From Helopsaltes ochotensis (lineage: Eukaryota; Chordata; Aves; Passeriformes; Locustellidae), in the NCBI GenBank assembly GCA_013400155.1, contig VXBM01000770.1, positions 124,001-188,000 on the forward strand: a stretch of 64,000 bases of DNA, given 5' to 3'. Both the position numbers and the translations under genes were made by a program. Under the pieces are notes generated by a model. It searched no databases. It was not told the origin of the DNA and saw only the letters and a list, made by a program, of their open reading frames with translations. Shown here in pieces: positions 46,756 through 58,586 of the stretch. How positions within the stretch are numbered: position 1 is the stretch's first letter; every line of letters starts with the position of its first letter.

Positions 46756-49700
46756 TGATGCTGTGAAGCAAGTTTTGCTCTAGAAGCACTGGGCTACTCC
46801 CCATCCCCTTTTGCCTTTTCTTTTAATTCATTCCTGAGCTCACAGCTGTGCTGGATACTCCTGTAAGCAGTTTGCTGCCTACAAGCCTGGGCCTGGCACT
46901 GCTGCTCTACATTTAGGTGAGCAGTCAGCAAAGAGATACAGTAACCTCAGTTCAATCACCCTGGTGGCACCCAACTCAAATGCCAGGCACAAAGCTGAGG
47001 AGAGGATGCATAAACAGGCACGTCAGAATTGAGCTCAACTTTTTATCAAAACTGTGACACATTTCCTTAAAGCAAGAACAGTGGATCAGAGATGTCCAGG
47101 TAGACCAGAATATCTCCCTTCTCCCTCACTGCTGTACATCATTAATGCTTTGAGTCATAGACCAAATCTCCAGCCACAGGTATTACAGTCACTAGTACAG
47201 CAAAGCCCTGATCCAAACCTGGCACTGCTGTAATAAGAGACATTATTGAAACCCTAAACAGTACTGAAACCCTAAAGAAAGAAATGCTAAAAGGGGAAAA
47301 GACAGCATTTAAAAAATACCATTAAGACTGCACTTTGGCATCTCTAAAGGAGAAAGGATGGATGGAGTAGCCATGGCATTTCCTAACTTCTAATACCATA
47401 GCTTATATGTTTAAGTAAGGCTTATAATATAATACTGTAAGGCTTAAAAGTGAAGTACAGACTGATGTAGTTTCAGACACCTCTTCAAGATGCAATCACT
47501 AATGAAATAACTTGGGCACATCTATCAAAAACTCAGGAGGCATCATCTTGACTATAAAAACAGGGACTACACAGAAAAAGGCAAAATGCTTTGTCCAAGA
47601 TCCCATGGCTGATGCCTGGAACCGACCCTACACGACACTCAGGGACATGAGTGTAGCAAGGCACTCCCAAAGCTGAGTGAGCATTTCTAAATAAGGGAAA
47701 AGGTTTCAGTTTACCTCTAGACATTTTAGGAGTTTTAGCTAGAACTTTCCATGTTCTTCTTATAGTGATTTGATCAGTGCCAAGAGAGAAGCACCTGTTG
47801 GACCTTGTCACGATTTGTCTGTGCCTCTTTCTATTGGCAGTTTGCCAATAGGAGCATCCTTGATCTTTAAGTAGAAAAAAGAGAGAACAAAGGTGCTCCA
47901 CGCATTCTCGTGGTGTTTGAAGCAGGTATACAGGGCTTGTCCTTATACCGTGCTCGGCTTCATTCTTTGTTTTGTATTATTCTCCTTTTGTATTAAACCT
48001 TTTTGATTTTCAAGACATACTTGACCACGCCGTCTCACTAATTACTTAAGCCATTTTGTCTGTGTGGTGCTGGTCACCCTCAGAAGTATAGGAAATTCCT
48101 ATACACGACATATCACACTGATAAACACCTGCCTTCCCACACACACATATATAAGTCCTCCAGTAATGAAGTACAGAAAAAGGAATTGTCTTTGCATTAT
48201 TCAGACCTCTGGAAAACCACAGGAGTTGTTCTCATATTAGAATGGATTTTTCTCTGACCCCTTTGAAGATAATTGCTGGATTGGGTTACACCAAATATCC
48301 ACCTCACTGGTATCTTTAGTCTAATTGTGAAGGCGTAATGAACAGCATTAACATAAGGTAATTATGTAAGAATATTTTCCAGAATACTTCTGCAGCAAGG
48401 ATTTTATAATATTTTAGCAGATCTAGCTTTACCTGAGATATGACTAGGAAAAAAATAACTATTTCCCAGACATCTCCTGCATAATCAGCCAGGAAAGCAA
48501 ACAGCTGTAGCTCCAAGGTCATGTAGACGATGCTTTTGAATCTCAGTAAACGGCATGAAAACATGAGAAGTGTGACAAGCAGACAGCATGTTTAATGTAA
48601 AATCCTGGAAATAAAAAAAAATACTAAGATTGTTCGATACATTCAAAGTAACAGCTGTGCTCCTTGGCAAATAAAATGTGCCAATCTTGATTTCCAGTTT
48701 TCACCTATTAACTTCCAAAAGACTAATTAATTTATCCATATTTCTCTTCATCATATATATTATCTAGGTTCTAGGTTCAGTTTCTCCTATGCCCAGACAC
48801 GAATTCTTTAAAATATTTAAAATGTTAAAAAAAAAAATTCTTGCAGATGCAAGTGCCTGCATCAGAACTTAGTAATAAAATTATTTTTTTAGAGGTATGA
48901 TCAGGTTTTTAGTCTTTCACAGCCAATGTTTTTCACCATCTCTCAGCACTCCCTGGAATCTGCCTACACTCCCATTTCTCACTTTTCACACAGGCTGACT
49001 GGACTGTAAAAGGGAGGAAAGAACTGCTCCCTATGGACACCTGATACCATGCAGCCTTTCACAGCAGTTCCTTCAGCATTTTTTAGGCTTGGTGGGAAGA
49101 TTTTCTGCATGAACTTAAAGAGATCGGTTCAGTGACTCAAGCATTATTGATTAGAAACACACATTCAAAAAGCCAAAATTTAATACAAATTCAAATGGAA
49201 GAGAGTCTTTAGCTGTGACAGTTGATTTTACCACCACCCAAGGCTGGCATGCAGCTAATTTTCCCTCTGAGGCACTGGTGGTTGTAACTGAGCTAGGAGC
49301 TGATTGTACATCCTTCCTGTACAGAACCAGGTTTCAGCAAGAAAAAAGTTTCTCTGTTTTCCTGGAAACAACTGTCCTTACATCCCTAGGCTAAATTAAA
49401 TCATGATGTGCAGTTTTATTCTAGGTCTGTACCTGTCAGTGAAAGAGACGAATGAGCAAAAGTGGTTCTCACTCACTTTCCCCCAAGGACCCTAGGCTTG
49501 TGCTTCTCCATGTCAGGGATGACACACTGCTGGTGTTTGCTGGATGCCAGAAGCTGTATTCACACAGACTCATGGAGTGGAAGCACCCAGCTATCCACTC
49601 CTGGGATCTTGATTCCAAACCATTCCCTGCTGTACGCATTGCCACCTCAGCTGCTTAGAAAGGCTCTGCTCTATTTAAAAGAAATGGGAGAAAGGGAAAA

Positions 49701-49998
49701 TCTCATGGTATAAAGACAGATTCTACAGTTAATGTCAATTCTACAGGAAAGAAAGCAGATCCTTCCATACTTCTGACCCAAGGTGCAAAGTTGCCTCTCT
49801 CCAGTGAGCATAGCGGAGTACTTATGTAGGCTGAGTTTTGGGGTCATATGCATAGTAGGCAGATCTGGTTTAAACTTCTAGATAAGGCACCCTGGAAGAA
49901 GATCCAGAGATTCATGCATGACATTTCCTACTGCACAGCATCTTTCCGCCGTTCTTCACTTTCCAGGAGATCTGGCAGTTTTAGTCGATGTGACTTTT
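46756..49998. other. Gene-poor, AT-rich intergenic DNA
   Basis: No exon or named repeat recognised. The 3' UTR of the minus-strand C8orf33 homologue probably occupies the part just left of 49999. Confidence 0.35.
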
Positions 49999-52900
49999 CT
50001 AGAAGAAATTAAAGCAGAATTCCTGGGGTGTTGTGAAATTGAATAAGCCTGTACTAAGTGTCCTGTGTGACTCTGAAGGGGATTCTGCTGAATCTTGGCT
50101 TTTCCTGCAAGCTCCCAAGCACTTCCGGATGAACTGGCCATTCTTCTTGCTTCCCTTCAACTCCACGATCCTGGCAGATTTTGCAGCTTAAAGAGAGAAA
50201 AAATAAGACGTGTTCAGTCATTTCATAGTGAAGCCTCAGTCTGCAAAGCATAGGGCAGGATTGATCCCCTTTCTTCTCCTCACCTGTTTCCATAAGCTTC
50301 AGCTCTCTGCACAGCTCCTCCTGCATCTTCTTCCTGTAGTCTCCAAACATGGCTCTCATGAGCTGACGCTTCTTCACGAGTGAAGCCTTGTCACTGCGCA
50401 GTGTCCTGATTGCCCTGAGAGCCTCCTCAGCTGCAGCAAAGGAGAAACAACACACAGGTTAAGCCTCCCTGCTGGTTCTGCCCCTGGATTCATGCCAGTG
50501 CTCCCCCCAAGGAGAAAGCTCTTCTTTATTTCAGTGCTTACCCTGCTTTGGAGTGGGTTTCTGTGTCTTCAAGCCGAGTTCCAGCTGGTTCACACACCAG
50601 TCCACCTCTTTCCACAGCTGCTCATCTGACTGCTATCAACATGAGGCACAGTGAGCAAGAGGAAATAAGTCACCCAAAAATTACAGCAGTAGTTGCTACA
50701 CAGGATTAAAGGGAACTCCATAAAGTCAGGACTATTCCAAATATCTTATTCTGATGATCACTTTATAGACTTCATGACATTTTCCCTCTAGTGTTTTTCA
50801 TCAGATAAACTAGGAGCACAGTGCAAATGTTTAGTTGCAACTCACTGTCTCTATTAGATGGATTTAATATGTGGCTGCCATTCAGAAGGTGCTGTTTTCT
50901 GGAAAGTTGTTCTGCTTTCAAATAAACTTACAGATGGGAAAAATAAACATTAACAATAAAAAAACCCCTATCCTCAAACCTGCACAAAATTTAAAAAAGC
51001 AAACAACGGACAAAATCAGAAGCTACGTCTTTATACTTAGCTCCTCTGTGCTTGTTCAACCAGAAATGCATAAGGAGAAGGAAGATGAAGCACATGGAGG
51101 TGAAGGAAGTCAAGTCCCATTGAGCAAAACCAGCTGGTTAACTCAGCAGTGGGACAGGGAAACAAGGGTGCACCCTGGGATGAAGCAATCCTTAACTGTT
51201 ATGTACATATAAATACAAATGCCCTCACACTGTCTGTGTCTCCTTTTACCTACAGCAGTGGCCTTCCAAAGGACTGGAAGGACTTTATCTGACCTTCAAC
51301 TCTTCCTATGTCTCTGGTGCTCAGCAGTGTTTATTGGTAGGACTGCAGGTGAAGCAGACCTATGGATAGAATGTTCCATAGGTAGGTGAACACTCAGTGC
51401 AATTTCCTTGTAAAATATTAAGAAAAGGAAGGTTTTGTGCAATCTTGTATTACAGTATTGATCAGGTGGCACTGTTTGTTAATAACACCTACATCAGTGC
51501 TGGAAAGTAAAATAAAATGAAGACCTGGACCTTAGCAGAAGAAAACCTCAGGGTGTGCCTTAATGTTGTGTTTACACATAACTTGCAACTTCTGTTGATT
51601 TCTGGGCCATGCCCTACAGAGGAACCCTCTTGGCGGCACCCTGGAGTTTTACCATAGGCCCTTGGCTACACCAGGTGGCAGTTCTGTGCCTTGGCTTTGC
51701 TCCTTGTACTATGAAAGCAATTCATCCTGCAACATGCACAGCAGACCTACAGGGCCTGGCTCAGCACCCACAGGCACCAGCTTGGCACCAATTGAAGACA
51801 GTTACCTCCATTTCCTATTTTTATTTTCTTAAGAAAATATGGAATCTAGCTCCCCAGAATTAGCAGTCACAAGCCTAAACATGAAATCTTTCAGCACAAA
51901 TCTGAAGGACCATTAACTTCCTTTGCACTGGTCAGGTTCCTCAGCTATGTACAGAGAAAGCAAACAGCTGCTGGAACATGTAAGCAAGCATGATCTTTCA
52001 ACTTCCATCTCAAGGCAGTATGCTGATTGTTCATCTGTGCAAAGAAATAAAGTGTCTCTTTAGCTCAAGGCTTTATAAATTATGGGATCCCATCAGTATT
52101 TAACTACCTGAGAGGTCTTCTCATCCTGATGGGAAGTATCTGTATTTTGATAGCTGTTAGCTCCTGCCTTTGCCTTCCTCCTGGTCTCAGTTTCTTCTGT
52201 TTTGTTTTTACTGACAGGTGGCTTTTGTTTCTTCTTTTTCTTCTTCTGGGCAGCTCCACCTCCTGTTGATTTCTCTGTCACTGCCTCATCTCCAGGGGCC
52301 GTCTCTGTTTGGGGAATCTTTGATGTGACATGGCTTCTATTCTCTTTGGGTGCATTCCCCGTCACTTGAGCCACATCAGGCTTCTTCAAGGTTGCCGCCT
52401 GTGGCAGAGCTGCTGATTCAGCAGGCAGTGAAGGATCTGCTGTGTGGTCTGCACGTTGGCTCGCTGGAAGTAACTGAAGATGAGGACAGTCTTCATCTGG
52501 GATGGCAAAATTAAAAGCAAACTTGGGTTCTTGTCTAGAGGCAGCAAACCTCAAGGCTCCATTCCAGTTCTCCTGCTTGGTGGCTCTGACACTGTTTTGT
52601 ACCTGCTCAGCACCACTGTCACCAGGGTCAGCTTCTGGGTCGGTCTTGGAAAGTGTAAAATCAAATCGGAAGCTGCTGCTAGATGATGTGAACAACTCTG
52701 GTTTTCCCTCAGGGGTTGAGTTAGACTGTTTCACACCATCTGCAGCCTCCCCCTTGCTTGGCTGTACTTCTACAACATCAGGGTTCATGCCTAGAAAAGA
52801 CAAAGAATATTGTATCAATACTGGTGTTCTCAATGCAACAGTTTCCTACCATGGGGATGCCACTGTGGTTCCACTCTAAGGCACTGCCCAGAGAGGTGAC

Positions 52901-55744
52901 TCAATTAATGCTGCAACTAAGAAATCTACAGAAAAAAACCAAATCTCACCATCCCCTGAGGGACAGCTCAAGCTCACCTTTTGCCATGCTCTTCTGATCC
53001 TCATCCATCTTGAGATGACAATCTCCAAACACATTGCTCATCACTTGTTGCTTCTCTGCAAGAGGAGTCTCAAGGGAGCACAGGACCTTAAAAATGTGTT
53101 GGGACTCTTCTGCTGCATTCAGAAAACACCAAGAGAGACAAGAGAAAGTTTATGGCAGGCCTTAAAATCCACACTGTGTGATGCTGACAAATGACTGCTC
53201 TCTGAATGTGCTCTGTGTTCATACCCCCTCTGACTAATCCATAACTAGCATTCAATTGAAAGGTGTGGCAGCATGAACTCCAAGTGCTTCTAGAAGGTCA
53301 AATACTGTGAGATGTTCCTACAGAGAAAAAAAAAAAAAACAAAAAAACTGCTTTTTACATACAGTTGGACTCTTACACTGCAGTAAGTACACTGCTAATG
53401 GCACAGAACTACAGAGGGCTTAGCAATCTTTCTCTCAAGATGAAGACAAATCCTAGAACCTAGTTCAGTGTCTCTTTTCTGGAAAACTGGAAAAAAATCT
53501 GAGTAGAGAGCATACCTAGAGAGCATACCCTGAAAAGCAGGACTCGTGCTTGACTATCTTACAAACCAGCCTGACCACAAGAGGAATCCAAGGCTTTTGT
53601 GTTAGAACAAATTCTCTAAAAAACAGAATTGTTCTGTGACAGTGGTCCCCAAGACCTCCATTTGGAATTCCTAAATATAGTCTGGTAGTGCTTGTTTCAC
53701 TTATTTTAAGCCACAGAACAACTTGAGAGTAGTACTGTGGAATGGGAACATCCCACCTCTCCTGGCTGCAGTGCCCAATCACCCTCTGGGGGAAAGAACT
53801 TTTCCCTAACATCCTGCCTAATAATCACCCCCTAACATAGCTCCAGCCATTCCCTCAGGTCCTGTCCCTGTCACAGAGAGCAGAGATCAGAGCTGTCCAT
53901 CCACTGCCCCTCGGGAGGAGCTGCAGCCTCAGTGAGCTCTGTGCTCCATCTCCTCCTCTCCAGCTGAACAAACCAAGTGCCCTCAGCTGCTCCTCCTATG
54001 GCTTCCCCTTGAGACCCTTCCCCATCCTCATGTCCCTACCCTTGGACACCCTCTAACAGTTTTAGATCCTTCTGATATTGTGGTGCCCCAAAGTGCCCCC
54101 AGGACCCCCCAGGGCAGACCATAGCAGGACAATCCCCTCCCTACTTCAGCCAGTGATGCTGGGCCTGATGCACCCCCGACTGTGGTGGGACAGAAGTGGG
54201 ATGTACCTTCACAGCATCTGGGTCAGGGTCCTGAGCATATGTACCCTTATTTCAAGGGGTTTGGGTAGCCACAATCCAGGCCAGTTATACAACAACAGGT
54301 AGAGAAAGCTCCAGGGAGCTGCTCCCTTCCCTCACCTGGGAGTTACTCTAAGCTGAGTACCTTATGCATATAGTGCTACAGCCAAATAACTCATTGATCC
54401 AGACCCTGAATTCCTGGCTAGAGCTTGGATCTGCCTCCTCATCAGACTTCTCCAGTGACTGCGACTCCAGGAAGAGCCTGGGTACCATCAGCAGCACTGC
54501 TCAGCTCTCCTGGCTCATGTACTGTGGAAAAGGACCCTTTTCTGGCCAGGGCACTGCTTCTGCTGCCTGGTTCCTGTGCTCAGCTCCTGCCTCCCCTCCA
54601 GGAGCTGCTTTCCCTGCTGCTGGGCACTGGGGGCCAGCACAGGACACATGTAACAAAATGGTGTGATCACAGAATAGCTTGGGCAGAAACATTAAAGCTC
54701 ATTCACCCCTGCCATGGGCAGGGACACCTTCCACTGCCCCAGGTTGCTCCAAGCTCTGTCCAATCTAGCCTTGGACACTTCCAGGGATCCAGGGGCCGCC
54801 ATGGCTTCTCTGGGTACCCTGTGCCAGGGCCTCACCACTCTCACAGGGAAGGATTCCTTCCTAGTATCTGATCTAAGCATAATCTCTGTCAGTGGAAAAG
54901 TATTCCCCCTTGTCCCGTCACTCCAAGCCTTTGTCCCAAGACTCTCTCCATCTCTCCTGGAGCCCCTTTAGGCACTGGAAGGGGCTCTGAGGTCTCCTCA
55001 GAGCCTTCTCTTCTCCATGCTGAACAATCACAACTCTCTCAGCCTTAATTCTTGGAGCCTGATGCTCAAGCACAGGGTGTGGGCACCTATCAGTCACAGC
55101 TCCATCCTCAGATGCACCAGCAAACATGCACCTGAACCTCTTACACAGGGTTCACAGCCCTCTCCCAAGATTAGGTACTGACCAGCAGCAGAACATGTGT
55201 CTGCAGCTCTACAAATTGGACTGACAAGCTCAAACTATGACCTTATAGAATTTTATCTTCCATGTAGTTTTTCCCTGGAACAAGCTTCACAAAAATAAAC
55301 CTACTGGTGTTAAAGGGCCAGACAAACTAGCACAGTATTTCCTTAAGATGGAAAACAAAGGCAAAGCTGTAGCAGAACCAAACAAGCCATTATATGGGAA
55401 AAAGAGAACGTGACAAAGAATACAGAAAACAGGGAGAACAAACACTTAATGAATGTAAGATAAAACTGCTTCCAGAAACACAGTCCTTAAAGCCCAAACC
55501 TTTATGTTGTTCTGTGTTTAGAACAAATCCCAAATAACATAAGAACAAGAAACATAAAGGAGAGAATAAACAGAAAAACACCCAGACCTGCTAAATCACA
55601 CCTAAGGCCAGAATATGGGGAGTGTTGGCTAGGAAAGAGGAACATACCTAGTTTGGGGTGTGGAGTGAGGTGGAGATCTGCCTCCAGTTGCGAAGTGCAC
55701 TGCTTCAGCTCCTCCTGGAACACACCTTTGGGAGCCCTGGACAT
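49999..55744 (-). CDS. C8orf33: C8orf33 homologue (UPF0488 family), duplicated domain, ~445 aa
   Basis: Six coding exons join in phase: 55744-55648, 53112-52978, 52790-52108, 50629-50542, 50430-50284 and 50186-49999, in total 1,338 nt. The 50.6-50.3 kb exons encode WCVNQLELGLKTQKPTPKQ, AIRTLRSDKASLVKKRQLM and MFGDYRKKMQEE, which match the conserved part of human C8orf33, and the C-terminus ends EFCFNFF as in the human FRFNFF. The function of the family is not established. Unlike the human protein (about 230 aa), exons 55.7 and 53.1 kb encode a second, diverged copy (QEELKQCTSQLEADLHLTPH, then LCSLETPLAEKQQVMSNVFG). The large 683-base exon is acidic/Ser-rich, then carries a Lys run (QKKKKKKQK). 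The N-terminus is uncertain: ATG 55744 keeps the frame, but the strongest acceptor lies just after it, so an upstream exon near 56.43 kb may supply the true start. No lesions are seen. Confidence 0.85.
53715..54260 (-). repeat. CR1-type LINE fragment in a C8orf33 intron
   Basis: Minus-oriented CR1 blocks: 'agaacttttccctaacatcc', 'gtcctgtccctgtcacagag', 'agctgctcctcctatggctt', 'tgcccccaggaccccccagg'. The tail is missing. Confidence 0.65.
54665..55135 (-). repeat. CR1-type LINE fragment in a C8orf33 intron
   Basis: Minus-oriented CR1 3' region with 'ccatgggcagggacaccttc', 'ccttggacacttccagggat' and 'ggcactggaaggggctctga'. The tail itself is degraded. Confidence 0.8.
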
Positions 55745-56369
55745 GGTGTGGGGAAGGCAGAATGTTTAAAAGTACAAATCTCTCACCTCCAAAACTGACT
55801 TCAAAACTGAGTTTTCTGAGGCCTTCTCCCCTCTCATAGGAGACTAGACCTGGATTCACACTGGAGGTGTGCTGTGTAACAGCTCATTTATATCATAAAT
55901 CAACACAGCACAGGGGGACGTGTCCTGTGTGAAGAGCCCCAAATGAGCCCTCCACTTTAACAAAACTTACAGCTCTTACTTGCAGGAAACCGCATCACTC
56001 CCAGCAAGCCAGGACTTCCCACATATTTTTTTCATCTTTTTCTCTACCTGTCCCTTTTTAAAGGCCCCTAATGGAAGATTTTTCCATTTTTGTTGAAGCT
56101 TAGGCAATCGCATATTGCCTCCACAGCAGGAAATTTCCCTTTAGTACAGCTCTGGCAACACATAGAATTTATCTTTAGGCTAAATACAAGTCCTTGAGAT
56201 CCCATGTGCTGTACTTCTACTTAGCTGCCTCCTGCTAAGAAGGTACAAGTTAAGGGTTGAAGCCCACTTGGGGACAAGGCACACTAAAACACTGGGAATG
56301 AAAAGAATCAGGATACGGAAATGAGAAAGGATTGGGAAAGGCACCAGCGCTGGGAAGGCCTTTAAGGAG

Positions 56370-56760
56370 AACCTGCGGGAGCTAGGCCCGGTGCGCGCCG
56401 AGCGGCCGAGGAGCTGAGTCTTACCGGTTCCATGCCAGGCTCCCCGCGCCGCCGCCGGAGGAAGCGGCCACACCGCACCGCCCACCTCCGCTTACGGGCC
56501 TCGCGTGGGCTTCGGGAGCAGCCCCGCCCAGGCCGGGTCGGCACCGCCAACTAGAGCTCAGGGCCCGCTCGGGGCCTCCCCGGAGCCCTCCCGGACCCCT
56601 CCGTGGCACCCTCCCCCGCGCCCCGCCCCCGGCCGCGGGCTCGGGGCGGGCGCGCCGAGCCGGTGTGTGCCGCCCTCAGCGCCGCGCGCTGCCGTGCCGC
56701 CCGAGAGCGCCCGCGCCCGACGGGGCGGGGTCCCCAGCGCCCACCTTGGCCGCGCATTTC
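56370..56760 (-). promoter_or_regulatory. CpG-island promoter and first exon of the C8orf33 homologue
   Basis: A strongly CpG-rich stretch (cgcgccccgcccccggccgc and similar) lies just upstream of the minus-strand gene. A candidate first-exon donor is ccg|gtaaga at 56425/56424, preceded by ATG 56433 (MEP). Joined to the acceptor at 55738/55737, the ATG frame does not continue into the conserved domain. Another frame (AGSLAWNR) does, but has no visible ATG, so the exon may be mostly 5' UTR. Confidence 0.7.
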
Positions 56761-58586
56761 TGACCCCTGCGCCTCCCTCCTGCTCGCCTGAGCCCCACAG
56801 GGACCTGCCGGACACGTGTGCCCACGACCAGGTCAGGCCGCGGGTATCCGGCGGTGCCGCCTTTCTTGGGCCAAATCCCCGCAGGAACGCCCACACCAGC
56901 CCTGGCCCCTCACATGCCAGCCTGACACAGGCCATGCCAGCACGCACCACCACGGGCAGACAAAAAAGGTTAATACACACCTACAGGTACTGTCTAATGA
57001 CATTTCTATTTTAGATTTCCTCTAGATGTTTTAATTTTTGTAAATTAAAAGTTAGACACCTTGTTTCATAGGCATTGTTTCCCCCTTGGATTGTTTCAAA
57101 CAACAGCCAGAAGATCCCTTTGAGGTCAGTATTGCAGCAGCACAGTGCGTCACAGCACAGGGTTTGGTGTCTCTCAAATGCTTCAAACCATGGAGGTTAT
57201 AATTTGTCTTGACATTGGCAGCTGATATTGGACATTCTCCAAGGCTAACAGAAGGGTTCTAAAGTGCTGGGAAAGCACTTCCAAATGTTACTGCTGAAGA
57301 TTATAAAATGGTACTGGAAAAATCAGTACACTTCTGCCAATCCCAACCAGACTTCTGTCTGCCTTACAATCTTTACCCTTGCTGAGACTTAGCTGTTGTC
57401 TGAGCCCTCCCCTCATTAGAAAAACCACCTCAGTGGTTTGAACCTTATCCAAGGTTGTCTTCAGACTTTATCTCCAGGCTTATTCTGAGTGGTTGAGTAC
57501 GGTTGAAATCAGCATCAGTCCTTGCATACAAGTGTCCAAGAGTCAGGAAAAAATCTGACAGTCAAGTATTGGAAAAGATACGGAGCACAAAATAATGAGC
57601 TATCTGTCTTTAAAGGCCAGAATTGCATCGCAGTTTTCCTCCCCCTCAGTGCCTGAGCTGGATTGAGGGCTTGTGAGTATGCCAACACCAGTCTGGATGC
57701 ATCCCTTAAAGCAAAAGCTCCCCATCCATGGCCTGAAGAATGCACAAACCCATTAGGTGATGCAAAGGCTCTTCTTGGTATGGCTGGCACAGAGCCTGCA
57801 GAACCCATCCAGACAAAGCAAGGAGTGAAAGGAACATTGGTTTATGTGTCAGGATGCTGTTCATATCTGCAGCTCTGTGGACACAATGCCCATGCAGGGA
57901 AAAGGCACGAAGGACCAGCAATGCCTTGGTATTCCTGGGTTTGATCTCTGCCCTGAGGATTCAGCCCCACAATGGCACCAAGTCAGTGTGCTGTGGCAGC
58001 CTTGCTCTGAGGACACATGACAGAAGGGCTGTCAGGAGATCTGAATGTGTTCCCCAGATTCTGCTGTTACAACAGAAACCAACAGAAACCTTGTCACAGG
58101 AAGAGCTGCGAGCTGAGCTGGTGGAGGCTGATGTCTAGTAAGTCATGGCTGCCTGGGAGCGAAGCAAACAGCAGGCAGAGGAATGGGAATGGCTTGAGTC
58201 TGCCTCAGGTGCAGAGCATGTTAGTGTGTGCTGTATAAACCATGCAAAGGCTGGGACAGTTCCTCACTGCTGTCAGATGGTGAGAGGAGCGCCTGTCTGG
58301 GGGCAGGACAGCTGTGCAGTCCTGTAGGTCACTCCAGGACCAGCATTCCTTGCCAGCACAGAGCTGCCTTCTTTCCCCGTGCCACCAGCTGAGCACCAAC
58401 AAATTTGTGGCAGGCATGGCTGTAACTGGAAGCTGGAAAATGCAGCTCTTTGGTATGAGGCTCCTTTGAGGAAGTTGCAGGAAGGAATTGGGAAAAAGAA
58501 AAACCAAAAGAGAGAAGTGGGGTGGTTGCCAGAGCTGCTAACCACAGTGGCCAGGGAGCCTTGGAGGGCACTGGGACAGCCCAGTG
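56761..58586. other. Spacer between the C8orf33 promoter and the AMDHD2 3' end
   Basis: No coding exon recognised. The right part probably holds the AMDHD2 3' UTR, although no clear minus-strand AATAAA stands out close to the stop codon. Confidence 0.35.

Noticed and set aside
56505..57014. Long plus-strand frame across the CpG island
   Set aside because: Stop codons are rare in GC-rich DNA; the frame is antisense to the C8orf33 promoter and has no domain.
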